Source: Methanocella conradii HZ254
GTDB lineage: Archaea > Halobacteriota > Methanocellia > Methanocellales > Methanocellaceae
Reading direction: 5' to 3'
Assembly (NCBI RefSeq): GCF_000251105.1
Contig: NC_017034.1
Span: 2,232,001 to 2,296,000 of the forward strand
DNA: 64,000 bases
Shown: one piece after another, positions 16,866 through 24,935 of the stretch
How positions within the stretch are numbered: the first letter of the stretch is position 1
How the letters are laid out: the number at the start of each line of letters is the position of its first letter
Notes under the pieces: generated by a model
Told to the model about the DNA's origin: nothing
Seen by the model: the letters and a program-made list of their open reading frames with translations, nothing else
Database searches by the model: none
Program-made: the position numbers and the translations under genes

Positions 16866-18116
16866 ATGAGGCTCTCCGACCAATTCGTGGACCCCTCGTC
16901 GTATGGGCGATACAACTTTTCGGGCATTCCTGGCACCATTCTTTCAGCCCTTACCCCTGAGGTTCCGGAGAGTTCGCTGCCCGAGGATGCGTTGGGCGGC
17001 CTTAAAAAGAAATATGAAAAGGTAGTCCTCTTCCTGGTAGACGGCCTGGGGTGGGACACTTTCAAGGAAATGTCAACAAAATCTAAGCACCTTGAGAGCC
17101 TACGTAGCCGGGGTAACGCCATAAGGCTAGCGACCCAGTTCCCCTCGACGACGGCCTGCAATATTACCACTATGAGCACGGCCCTGGGCGTGGCCCGGCA
17201 TGGCATCTATGAATGGCTCTACTATGAGCCTAAGGCCGGGGAGATAATAGCCCCTCTCCTGTATTCTTTCGGGCCGAATATCAAGGAGAGGGATTCCCTG
17301 AAAGCAAACGAGGATATCCGCCCTGAAGACATCTATCCATGCCAGACCATCTATGAAATGCTTAAAGCGCACGGCGTTAAAAGCTATGCCTTTCAGGATA
17401 AGGAGTATGCATTCTCTCCTTATACAAACGTAGTTTTTAATGGCGCCTGGCGCTATGGCTATATGACGCTTGCGGATGGGCTGGCGAACCTTGCCGGCTC
17501 AGTCCGCGAAGAGCCTGGGAAAGCCTATTATTACTTTTATTTCGATAAACTCGATTCGCTATCCCACGTTTATGGGCCTTCCTCGAAAGAGATGTATGCA
17601 GAGCTAGAAGCGTTCTTAATTTTAATGGAGCGCATATTCCTGGACAGGGTCAAGGATGCTGCCTCTAGCACGCTTTTCATCTTAACGGCTGACCACGGGC
17701 AGACGTCTATAGACCCTGGTAGCTGCGTTTACATTAACAAAGCCTTCCCCAGGATTGCCAATTATATTAAGAAGTCCAGAAGCGGGCGCCTGCTGGCCCC
17801 TGCAGGGTCATGCAGGGACATGTTTCTATATATAAAAGATGACATGGTGGATGAGGCGATACGCCTGCTCGGGGATGGGCTACGGGATAAGGCGCTCGTA
17901 GTAAATACGGAGTCTCTAGTCGAGAACGGCTACTTTGGCGAAAAGCGGATATCGGAAAAGCTGGCGGAAAGGCTCGGAAATGTCGTGGTGCTGCCATATG
18001 AGGGCCACAGCGTATGGTGGTATGAAAAGAACCTGTTCGAGATAAAATTCTTCGGGCACCACGGCGGCCTCACAAGGCAAGAAATGGAGATACCGTTCCT
18101 GGCCTGGGAGCTATGA
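16866..18116 (+). CDS. Alkaline-phosphatase-fold phosphodiesterase/nucleotide pyrophosphatase
   Basis: A 416-aa protein of the type I phosphodiesterase/nucleotide pyrophosphatase family. Metal and nucleophile sites can be traced: LFLVDGLGWDTF (first Asp), FPSTTACNIT (Thr nucleophile), FDKLDSLSHVYGP (Asp/His), LTADHGQT (Asp-His) and the C-terminal GHHGGLT. ATG 16866 is taken as start rather than a GTG at 16845 because the family begins near this point; there is no Shine-Dalgarno, so a short or leaderless transcript is possible. Substrate unknown. Confidence 0.82.
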   Translation: MRLSDQFVDPSSYGRYNFSGIPGTILSALTPEVPESSLPEDALGGLKKKYEKVVLFLVDGLGWDTFKEMSTKSKHLESLRSRGNAIRLATQFPSTTACNITTMSTALGVARHGIYEWLYYEPKAGEIIAPLLYSFGPNIKERDSLKANEDIRPEDIYPCQTIYEMLKAHGVKSYAFQDKEYAFSPYTNVVFNGAWRYGYMTLADGLANLAGSVREEPGKAYYYFYFDKLDSLSHVYGPSSKEMYAELEAFLILMERIFLDRVKDAASSTLFILTADHGQTSIDPGSCVYINKAFPRIANYIKKSRSGRLLAPAGSCRDMFLYIKDDMVDEAIRLLGDGLRDKALVVNTESLVENGYFGEKRISEKLAERLGNVVVLPYEGHSVWWYEKNLFEIKFFGHHGGLTRQEMEIPFLAWEL

Positions 18117-18167
18117 CTTGATAAAAAGTTATATATCGCCCTATGTATAGCATATGCTGGTCTTAAC

Positions 18168-19436
18168 ATGCTGGAACTCAAGTTCGTGAGAAACAACCCG
18201 GAAGCCGTGAGGGAGGCGCTGAGAAAGAGGCGGGCGAGCACAGAGCCGCTCGACAGGCTTCTCGAATACGATAGGGCCTGGAGAGAAGCCCTGAAAGAGG
18301 GGGATGCGCTGAAGCACCAGCGTAACGTGGTGTCCCTCGAGATAGCGAAGCTCAAGAAGGAGAATAAGGATGCGAGCGCGAAGATTGAGGAGATGCGCGC
18401 CATCTCCGACCGCATCAAGGCGATAGACGAGCGGTTAAGGGAATACGAGTCCAGGATGCAGGACCTCTTGCTGAATATACCTAATATTCCGAGTAGTACT
18501 ACTCCATTGGGCAAGGATGAGACCGAGAACGTCGTGGTCAGGACGTGGGGGGAGCCAAGGGAGTTTACCTTCGTGCCTAAAAACCACTGGGATATTGGCG
18601 AGGAATTAGACATATTGGACTTCAAGAGGGCTGTTAAGATATCCGGTGAGGGCTTCGTGGTGTACAAGGGCCTGGGCGCGTTGCTGGAGCGGGCTTTGAT
18701 AAACTTCATGCTGGACGTACATATAAGGCAGGGCTACACAGAGGTGTTCCCCCCGGTTCTCATGAATGAGCGGGCGATGATTGGCACCGGCCAGCTTCCC
18801 AAGTTTAGGGAGGACATGTACGCCTGCACGGATGGGTTCTACCTGGCGCCCACGGCGGAGGTGCCCGTGACAAACCTTTTTATGGACGAGTATATAGAGA
18901 GCCTGCCCGTTTACCTGACCGCCTATACGGCCTGCTTCAGGCGGGAGGCTGGCAAGCATGGGCAGGATACGAGGGGCATAATCCGCCAGCACCAGTTCGA
19001 CAAGGTGGAGCTTGTAAAGTTTACGACGCCCGAAACCTCGTATGAGGAGCACGAAAAGCTGACCAGGGATGCTGAGGAGATACTACAACTTTTAAAGCTG
19101 CCCTACCGTGTCATAAACCTGTGCACCGGAGACCTGGGCTTCTCCGCGGCAAAGACATACGATATCGAGGTTTGGGTCCCTGCGCAGGGCAAGTATCGGG
19201 AGATCTCTTCGTGCTCCAACTTTGAGAGCTACCAGGCCAGGAGGGCTAACATCCGTTACCGCACGCCCGAAGGGCCGAGGTTCGTCCACACTCTGAACGG
19301 CTCTGGCCTGGCAGTGGGGCGCACCGTGGTCGCCATCCTCGAGAACTACCAGCGTGAGGATGGCAGCGTGGAGATACCAGAGGCTTTAAGGCCCTACATG
19401 CATGGCATCACCGAGATAACGAAGGATGTAAGCTAG
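18168..19436 (+). CDS. serS: Seryl-tRNA synthetase (bacterial/standard type)
   Basis: A 422-aa class II synthetase of the common SerS type, not the rare methanogen-specific SerRS. The N-terminal long coiled-coil arm (residues ~25-105, charged heptads) precedes the catalytic core with FPPVLMNERAMIGTGQLPKF, motif 2 FRREAGKHGQDTRGIIRQHQF and motif 3 LNGSGLAVGRTVVAILENYQ. A TATA-like TTATATATCG lies 30-40 bases upstream. The gene ends directly at the start of the 33-bp repeat locus, with only a few bases between. Confidence 0.95.
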   Translation: MLELKFVRNNPEAVREALRKRRASTEPLDRLLEYDRAWREALKEGDALKHQRNVVSLEIAKLKKENKDASAKIEEMRAISDRIKAIDERLREYESRMQDLLLNIPNIPSSTTPLGKDETENVVVRTWGEPREFTFVPKNHWDIGEELDILDFKRAVKISGEGFVVYKGLGALLERALINFMLDVHIRQGYTEVFPPVLMNERAMIGTGQLPKFREDMYACTDGFYLAPTAEVPVTNLFMDEYIESLPVYLTAYTACFRREAGKHGQDTRGIIRQHQFDKVELVKFTTPETSYEEHEKLTRDAEEILQLLKLPYRVINLCTGDLGFSAAKTYDIEVWVPAQGKYREISSCSNFESYQARRANIRYRTPEGPRFVHTLNGSGLAVGRTVVAILENYQREDGSVEIPEALRPYMHGITEITKDVS

Positions 19437-19439
19437 ATG

Positions 19440-19690
19440 GTGATGGTCGGTTAGATGATTTTTTATGTTATAACAATGCTCGGTTAGATGATTTTTAATA
19501 TGAAAGCAATGCTCGGTTAGATGATTTTTAATATGAAAGCAATGTTCGGTTAGATGATTTTTAATATGAAAGTAATGCTCGGTTAGATGATTTTTAATAT
19601 GAAAGCACTGCTCGGTTAGATGATTTTTAATATGAAAGCACTGCTCGGTTAGATGATTTTTAATATGAAAGCAATGGTCGGTTAGAATAT
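19440..19690. repeat. 33-bp tandem repeat, about 7-8 units
   Basis: Contiguous units with the core CGGTTAGATGATTTTTAATA followed by TGAAAGCAATGCT recur every 33 bases; TCGGTTAGA appears eight times between about 19446 and 19685. Units differ by a few substitutions, mostly in the AATGCT part, and the first and last copies are the most divergent. There are no variable spacers, so it is not a CRISPR array. It lies between serS and the palindrome at 19707-19973. Confidence 0.9.
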
Positions 19691-19706
19691 TTTTCTTTTT
19701 CTGAGG

Positions 19707-19973
19707 CTGAAGGGGGGCTTCGCTTTGCTTCGCCCCCCTCGCGGACCCCCCGAGCTTGTTTTGCCCCGAAGGGGCAAACGAACAACAAGCCCGACCATGG
19801 GTTGGCGACAAAAAAGTTATTTTATTTGACGAGACTTTGTAGGGGTTAGCGTCGCTAAGCCAATGGTTCCTCTTCTTATTAGTTTGCCCGAAAGGGCAAA
19901 CGAACATGGGGGTCCACGAGGGGTGCGCCGCGCGGAGCGCTCAAGTAAAAAGCAAAGCGAAGCCCCCCTTCAG
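19707..19973. repeat. Long inverted repeat (24-bp perfect arms) with structured loop
   Basis: Arms at 19707-19730 and 19950-19973 are perfect reverse complements (left arm begins CTGAAGGGGGGCTTCG). The 219-bp loop contains two further self-complementary motifs, TTTGCCCCGAAGGGGCAAA near 19760 and GTTTGCCCGAAAGGGCAAAC near 19880, both followed by GAACA, and the GC-rich GCGCCGCGCGGAGCGC. The left arm core TGAGGCTGAAGGGGG also occurs at 51.55 kb and, as TGAGGCTGTAGGGGG, at 8.04 kb. Confidence 0.85.
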
Positions 19974-20180
19974 TCACTAGAAGTAGAAGATGTGGTGTTT
20001 AACCATCCATTAACGAATAATAAAAACCCCCTTCAGTCACTAGAAGTAGAAGATGTGGTGTTTAACCATCCATTAACGAATAATAAAAACCCCCTTCAGT
20101 CACTAGAAGTAGAAGATGTGGTGTTTAACCATCCAGTATCTCATAGAACCCCCATTCAGTCTTAGTAAAAGAGGATGTGA
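19968..20180. repeat. 63-bp tandem repeat, three full units plus a degenerate one
   Basis: Units start at 19968, 20031 and 20094 (CTTCAGTCACTAGAAGTAGA, then AGATGTGGTGTTTAACCATC and an AT-rich end). Units one and two are nearly identical over 63 bases; the third diverges after AACCATCCA, and a degenerate fourth begins near 20154. The block TAGAAGTAGAAGATGTGGTG recurs once at 51.66 kb, in the same position relative to the hairpin right arm. Bases 20181-20252 hold only an AT-rich promoter-like stretch before trmO. Confidence 0.9.
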
Positions 20181-20252
20181 CGTCTAACCATCCGTTATAT
20201 AGTTGACACCATAAAGAACTTTCTTTATACATGAAAAGCCACCATAACTATT

Positions 20253-20687
20253 ATGCAAAAGATCGTGCTCACGCCCATCGGCTACGTTCGCAACGCAAAC
20301 AAGGTTGATACGCCGTCTCAGGAGCTACAGGCCTCGACGTCGGAGATAATAGTCGAGGAAAAGTACGCGGACGGCCTGATGGGACTGGAAAAAAACGAGA
20401 TGATAACAGTGATATTCTACTTCCACCTGGTAGATAGGTATGAGCTGAAGCTCCACCCTCGAGGAGACCCATCGAGGCCGATAACCGGGGTATTTAATAC
20501 GAGAAGCCAGTTCCGGCCCAACCCAATCGGGGTCACGGTGGTAAGGTTAAAGTCGATTGAAGGCAATAAGCTGGTGGTCGAGGGGCTGGACGCAGTGGAC
20601 GGCACGCCCGTGCTGGACATCAAGCCCCACGTGCTCACTTTTGACGAGGGTGCTAAGGCCGATGATACTGGGAAAGACAGAGCTTGA
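20253..20687 (+). CDS. TrmO/TsaA-family tRNA methyltransferase
   Basis: A 144-aa protein of the TsaA/YaeB/TrmO family, which methylates the N6-threonylcarbamoyladenosine of certain tRNAs using AdoMet. Family signatures are PIGYVRN at the start, HPRGDPSRPITGVFNTRSQFRPNPIG split over the centre, and GLDAVDGTPVLDIKPH. The beta-barrel core is present but the C-terminal extension of the E. coli enzyme is missing, as in other short archaeal members. Its end overlaps the dUTPase start by 26 bases. Confidence 0.85.
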   Translation: MQKIVLTPIGYVRNANKVDTPSQELQASTSEIIVEEKYADGLMGLEKNEMITVIFYFHLVDRYELKLHPRGDPSRPITGVFNTRSQFRPNPIGVTVVRLKSIEGNKLVVEGLDAVDGTPVLDIKPHVLTFDEGAKADDTGKDRA

Positions 20688-21159
20688 AAAGATGATGGAT
20701 AGCCTGGCCGTAGATGCCATAGATATAAAGGCCCAGCTACAGGTTAACGGATTCGAGCTTACGGCGGGCAAAGTCGAATCTTTTGAAGGCGCGGGCCGAA
20801 TAGGGTTTACAAATGAGGAAAGGTCCCTGCCTACGACTAAGCCCCTGGAGTGGGGCAGCGACGGCTGGCTATTCCTGAAGCCGGGCTGCTACAAGGTCAC
20901 GTTCAACGAGGCCGTGTCCATCCCGAAGGATGCTTGCGCCATAGGCCTTCCTCGCTCCAGCCTTTTGAGGATGGGCGTGAGCATCCATACGGCCGTGTGG
21001 GACGCGGGCTATAGGGGGCGAAGCGAGGCCCTTCTGGTCGTATACAACGAGGACGGCTTTTACATCAAGAAGGGTGCCAGAATATTGCAGTTGCTCTTCA
21101 TGAGGCTCACGTCGCCACAGGAAGGCTACAATGGGCGCTATATGGGCGAAAACCTCTAG
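20662..21159 (+). CDS. dut: dUTPase/dCTP deaminase-family protein
   Basis: A 165-aa trimeric dUTPase-fold protein. The conserved core LPRSSLLRMGVSIHTAVWDAGYRG holds the PRSS phosphate-binding and uridine-binding motifs, and YNEDGFYIKKGARILQL is the C-terminal part. It should hydrolyse dUTP, keeping uracil out of DNA; archaeal relatives may also deaminate dCTP. ATG 20662 is chosen because family similarity begins there; the frame extends upstream inside trmO but without likeness. Confidence 0.82.
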   Translation: MILGKTELEKMMDSLAVDAIDIKAQLQVNGFELTAGKVESFEGAGRIGFTNEERSLPTTKPLEWGSDGWLFLKPGCYKVTFNEAVSIPKDACAIGLPRSSLLRMGVSIHTAVWDAGYRGRSEALLVVYNEDGFYIKKGARILQLLFMRLTSPQEGYNGRYMGENL

Positions 21160-21626
21160 AGCCCGGACCTCATGGCCTTTAGCTTATTTACGACCTCCGC
21201 AGCGGGCAGCACGTCTTCCAGCCCTGTGATGAGCCGCTTATAGCGCACCACCCCGGCCTTATCGATTAAGAATAGCGTTATAAACGCCGTGCCGTTCTCG
21301 ACATCGTAGACGTCATACATGTCGATTATGCGGTGGTCGGGGTCGCTGATGATTTTATAGGGAAGGTGCAGGTCCACGGCCATGTCCTTGGCCTCATCCA
21401 GGCTATCCGTGCTTATGGCGGCGACCTCAGCATACTCCTTTATTCGGGGGTACTCGGACTTAAGGTCCAAAAGCTCTTCCCTACAGGTGGCGCACCAGTG
21501 GCCCCTGTAAAAGAACAAGACGAGGCTGCTCATGCCAAGGCAAGCCCTCGTGTCAAACTTATCCCCCCTCACCTCCAGGGCGCTGAACATCGGCGCCATG
21601 CCCCCCTCCCTCACTTTTCCCGGCAT
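21156..21626 (-). CDS. AhpC/TSA-type peroxiredoxin-like protein
   Basis: A 156-aa thioredoxin-fold protein of the AhpC/TSA group. FFYRGHWCATCREELLDL carries CATC at the position of the peroxidatic or redox cysteines; AISTDSLDEAKDMA and IISDPDHRIIDMY follow as in bacterioferritin-comigratory-type peroxiredoxins. I start at ATG 21626 since TATTATATAG lies ~25-30 bases upstream; longer starts at 21638 and 21698 would reach into or past this TATA box. Physiological oxidant unknown. Confidence 0.82.
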   Translation of the reverse strand: MPGKVREGGMAPMFSALEVRGDKFDTRACLGMSSLVLFFYRGHWCATCREELLDLKSEYPRIKEYAEVAAISTDSLDEAKDMAVDLHLPYKIISDPDHRIIDMYDVYDVENGTAFITLFLIDKAGVVRYKRLITGLEDVLPAAEVVNKLKAMRSGL

Positions 21627-21704
21627 AGACCTGTACATATGACCGCTATATAATAGAGCCTGGTAAAAAGCATATCCTGAGAATAGAGCAGAAATCATGG
21701 CCGC

Positions 21705-23051
21705 CTAGATACGCTGGTTCGGGTGCCATGCACGGTCCTCCCTGAGGGCGTCCATGACAAGGGCGTAGACGCCTACGAGAGAGTAGGCGCAGATGATGAA
21801 CGGCCTCACGAAGATGGATAGCGCCATGTCAAGCACGCTTCCCCGGCCCTCGCAAAAGTCCACTATGCTCTCGGCTGCGAAAAGGACGGAGAGCGGCGCG
21901 ACGCATATGAACAAAACCATGGGAGTCAACACGTCCATGTAGAGCATGAAGCCGACGAAGCCCATGAACACCACGCTAAATAATATTCCAGTCGTGCCAA
22001 GCGAGTAAAGCAGGAATGCCTTTACGCTCCTTCCGCTTGCATTTGAGGAGCTGGCCTTCACGTACTTTTTTAGGACGCTAATGCCGCCCCAGGTCCAGCG
22101 GACCCGCTGGTGCCACCAGTCGCGCACGGTGATGGCGGGCTGCTCATAGCTTTTTATGGAGTAGTCAACCTTCATGGGATAGTTGCCGCATACGAGCTTC
22201 ATGCCGAGGTCGCAGTCCTCGGTTAGCGAGGACTCGTCAAATCCCCCTATCGCCTCCAGCACCTCCTTCCGTATGAAAAGGTTTGAGCCGTAAACCATGT
22301 GCCGGCCGGTGAAAAGCTGTGAGACGTACCTGGAAAAGTTGTTGAATACTGCGCACTCGTTCCCTACGAGCGCCGTGAACCAGTTATAGTTGACGTCGCG
22401 AATGATGACCTTGCCACCCAGGCAGGCGAGCTTTTCGTCGGAGGCGAACTGCGCCGAGGCGCGCAGCAGGGCATCCTTAGCGACCACATGATCGGCGTCA
22501 TATATGCCGATGATGGTTCCCGATGCCTCCTTCAGGCAACTATTTATGGCCCCCGCCTTGGTGCCCCTATGCCCATCCTTATTTGGGATCGCCTTTACGT
22601 TTTCGTATTTTTCCGCCAGGCGCCTGGCCAGGAGCGGCGTCGAGTCGGTGCACCTCGGCGGCGGCTCGTATGCGATGATGACCTCGAGCTTATTCTTGCA
22701 GTAATCGGCCGACATGATGCTCTCCACGCACCTGGCGATGGTCCGCTCCTCGTTGAGGGCGGGGATGATTATTGTCATAGGAAGCACCTCGTCATCCTTG
22801 AGCTTCGGGGGGTCCTGAAGACTGCATTGCCTCACGAACCTATAGGTAAAGTAGGCGGTAACTATGGTCAGCGCTCCGATGGAGATGGCCAGCACGTATG
22901 GGAGCCATTCGCTGAGGAGCGTGCGGTTCGCCCATGAGGCGAGACAGACGGCTGAGTAGGCCACGCTGCCGGCGGCGGCGCCCATGGCGAAAAGGGCTAG
23001 CACGACGCAGGCGAAGACGAGCTTATTTTTCATGCTATCGACCGTAGACAC
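21705..23051 (-). CDS. Membrane glycosyltransferase family 2
   Basis: A 448-aa processive-type GT2 enzyme. Two N-terminal membrane helices are followed by the catalytic domain MTIIIPALNEERTIARCV, the DxD site GIYDADHVV, TEDCDLGMKL and the QxxRW motif in HQRVRWTWGG, then three or four C-terminal helices. This layout matches cellulose- or hyaluronan-synthase-like enzymes that extrude a polysaccharide. The start may be GTG 23051 or ATG 23033. The GtrA-like flippase-type gene about 0.8 kb away may be part of the same surface-glycan theme. Confidence 0.85.
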   Translation of the reverse strand: MSTVDSMKNKLVFACVVLALFAMGAAAGSVAYSAVCLASWANRTLLSEWLPYVLAISIGALTIVTAYFTYRFVRQCSLQDPPKLKDDEVLPMTIIIPALNEERTIARCVESIMSADYCKNKLEVIIAYEPPPRCTDSTPLLARRLAEKYENVKAIPNKDGHRGTKAGAINSCLKEASGTIIGIYDADHVVAKDALLRASAQFASDEKLACLGGKVIIRDVNYNWFTALVGNECAVFNNFSRYVSQLFTGRHMVYGSNLFIRKEVLEAIGGFDESSLTEDCDLGMKLVCGNYPMKVDYSIKSYEQPAITVRDWWHQRVRWTWGGISVLKKYVKASSSNASGRSVKAFLLYSLGTTGILFSVVFMGFVGFMLYMDVLTPMVLFICVAPLSVLFAAESIVDFCEGRGSVLDMALSIFVRPFIICAYSLVGVYALVMDALREDRAWHPNQRI

Positions 23052-23234
23052 CGTTATACTATTTAGTTACAATGGTATATAATGGCCACAGGATAAGATA
23101 TTTAATATTACGGCTATATGGCATATACACAGAGGATAGCACTCGAAGCATTTAACCCCCGGTATACAAGTATTTCTACCATAAAAGCTAACATGTAGGT
23201 AAATACGGTATGCTCCATTATAGAGGTCTTGAAA

Positions 23235-23885
23235 TTGAGTCCACCAGATCACGATGAAACACAGGGCCAGGAAGAGAAGGTCATGAGCGCCGTCCTCAAT
23301 ATAGCCAAGAGCATATCGAGGAGGGGCGAGGGAGGGCTGATCATAATCGCCGACCGTGATGAGGTGGAGGGGCTATACGAGACACACTATCCGCAGATAA
23401 CGTCCCGGTCGCTTCTGACGGAGCAGGGCATGAACGTCGTAGTAGAGAAGCTCGCCACCATTGACGGGGCTGTAATAATCACCCCGGTGGGGGAGCTGAT
23501 AGCCTTCGGGGCCAGGGTCCTGAAGTCCACGACCATTCCTGGTTTCGGCACAAGGCACGCCGCTGCCGCGGGAATAACCGAGAGCCTGCCCAACGCCACG
23601 GCTATCCTCATCTCCGAGGAGTCGAGCCTCATAAAGATATTCCAGAAGGGCAACATCGTCATAGAGATGGACGCGGCGGAGATAAACCCCAACGTTATGG
23701 AGAAGGTAGTGTCATTCCTCACCAGGAACGACATGGCGCTCCTCGTCGCGACTGGCCTATCGCTTGCGGTGCAGGTCCCCTATTACGACATTATTCTCGT
23801 CGGCGGGTCCTATCTTATAGTCAAGGCCATATTCGAGGTCACATCATCAGTACTCATGGGAAAGGCGGATAAGGAAAAAGCCTGA
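23235..23885 (+). CDS. dacZ: Diadenylate cyclase, DacZ type
   Basis: A 216-aa DisA_N-domain protein making cyclic di-AMP from two ATP. The catalytic motifs DGAVIITP (residues 77-84) and GTRHAAAAGITE (105-116) are intact, and ILISEESSLIKIFQKG completes the domain. The N-terminal ~60 residues form the archaeal DacZ extension; a hydrophobic stretch occurs near the C-terminus (VPYYDIILVGGSYLIV). TTG 23235 has GAGGT eight bases upstream; TTG 23229 is too close to it. Convergent with gtrA, ending one base from it. Confidence 0.87.
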   Translation: MSPPDHDETQGQEEKVMSAVLNIAKSISRRGEGGLIIIADRDEVEGLYETHYPQITSRSLLTEQGMNVVVEKLATIDGAVIITPVGELIAFGARVLKSTTIPGFGTRHAAAAGITESLPNATAILISEESSLIKIFQKGNIVIEMDAAEINPNVMEKVVSFLTRNDMALLVATGLSLAVQVPYYDIILVGGSYLIVKAIFEVTSSVLMGKADKEKA

Positions 23886-24338
23886 TCACTGGAATATCTT
23901 GAAGGTCGTATGCTTGTTTGCCAGGAAGTTCCATACGAACACCATAAATGTTACGATGACCCGCGAGGCCATGAGCGCCAGGTCTGACGAGCTCGAGAAT
24001 ATGTAGTGCACGAAGGCGAACAGGAGCGCCTCGTTCAGGCCGAGGCCTATCAGCGCCACGAAGGCGAATGATAGGAACTGGAAGTGGACCTTTTTATACT
24101 TGTTATTGAACGTGAAATGCTTGTTCAGGAAAAAGTTGATGACCATGCCCACGAAGTATGATACGGCCACGGCGTACATGTAAAAGATGTCGGCCAGCCC
24201 GATGAGGGCGTAAAACACGAGCCAGTCGGCGGCGGTGCCGATAACACCTACGCCCATGTACTTGAAAAACTTCATGTAGTCCTTGTAGATGCCCGACATC
24301 AGCGAGTCTATCCTGGTTAAGGTTTCCTTCACAGCCAC
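23886..24338 (-). CDS. GtrA-like membrane protein
   Basis: A 150-aa protein with four predicted membrane helices and the GtrA family pattern: FFKYMGVGVIGTAADWLVFY, YFVGMVINFFLNKHFTF and the C-terminal MVFVWNFLANKHTTF. GtrA proteins are thought to move or support polyprenyl-linked sugars for cell-surface glycans. It is the last gene of a minus-strand run with hisH and the PAPS-reductase-like gene, though only proximity ties it to them. Confidence 0.85.
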   Translation of the reverse strand: MAVKETLTRIDSLMSGIYKDYMKFFKYMGVGVIGTAADWLVFYALIGLADIFYMYAVAVSYFVGMVINFFLNKHFTFNNKYKKVHFQFLSFAFVALIGLGLNEALLFAFVHYIFSSSSDLALMASRVIVTFMVFVWNFLANKHTTFKIFQ

Positions 24339-24344
24339 ACCACT

Positions 24345-24935
24345 CTATGCCATTTCCGCGAAGTTCTTGAGCATCCGCAGGCCTGTTTCCCCGCTCTTCT
24401 CCGGGTGGAACTGGGTGCCAACGACGTTGTCCTCGGCCACGATTGCAGTGAAATCTCCACCATAATCAGTGGCCGCCACGGTGCTTTCCCCTACGGGGGC
24501 TCGATAGGAGTGCACGAAATAGACGTATGAGCCGTCCTTTATGCCGTTAAGCAAGCGGTGCCGCTTCTTTATGGACAGCGAGTTCCAGCCCATGTGCGGA
24601 ACCTTCAGGCTTTCCGGAAACCTGGCTATGCGGCCCTTGACGAGGCCAAGGCCCTTATGCTGCCCGCCCTCCTCGCTTTCCTCGTATAGCATTTGCATGC
24701 CAAGGCAGATGCCCAGCAAGGGTACGCCTTCCCGCGCTCTTTCCAGAATGACGCCCTTGAGGGGCGCTATCTGCCCCATGCCGCTCTCGAACGCTCCCAC
24801 GCCAGGGAGAACGATGGCGTCTGCGGAGTCTATTTCAGAGGGGTCGTTCGTGACCTTCGAGCGCGCCCCCACATACGCCAGGCCTTTCTCCACGCTACGG
24901 AGGTTGCCGACCCCATAGTCTATGATCGCTATCAC
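24345..24935 (-). CDS. hisH: Imidazole glycerol phosphate synthase subunit HisH
   Basis: A 196-aa class I glutamine amidotransferase that feeds ammonia to HisF in histidine biosynthesis. The opening IAIIDYGVGNLRSVEKGL, the nucleophile elbow LLGICLGMQML and the C-terminal GTQFHPEKSG (His-Glu of the triad) are all visible. GTG 24935 with GGAGGGAAG eight bases upstream is the start; it overlaps the stop of the preceding gene (GTAGTG). No other his gene is in the neighbourhood, so it is separated from hisF. Confidence 0.95.
   Translation of the reverse strand: MIAIIDYGVGNLRSVEKGLAYVGARSKVTNDPSEIDSADAIVLPGVGAFESGMGQIAPLKGVILERAREGVPLLGICLGMQMLYEESEEGGQHKGLGLVKGRIARFPESLKVPHMGWNSLSIKKRHRLLNGIKDGSYVYFVHSYRAPVGESTVAATDYGGDFTAIVAEDNVVGTQFHPEKSGETGLRMLKNFAEMA

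Noticed and set aside
19440..19690. CRISPR array
   Set aside because: Units are contiguous and alike along their full length; no variable spacers and no cas genes in the window.
19386..19907. Minus-strand frame with an 11-residue repeat (CFHIKNHLTEQ) over the 33-bp array
   Set aside because: The repeat arises because 33 is divisible by three. The frame overlaps the end of serS on the other strand, has no ribosome site, and copy differences are not biased to silent positions.
19863..20165. Plus-strand frame with a 21-residue repeat (LQSLEVEDVVFNHP) over the 63-bp array
   Set aside because: Same effect of a unit length divisible by three; no promoter or ribosome site, and the palindrome arm lies inside it.
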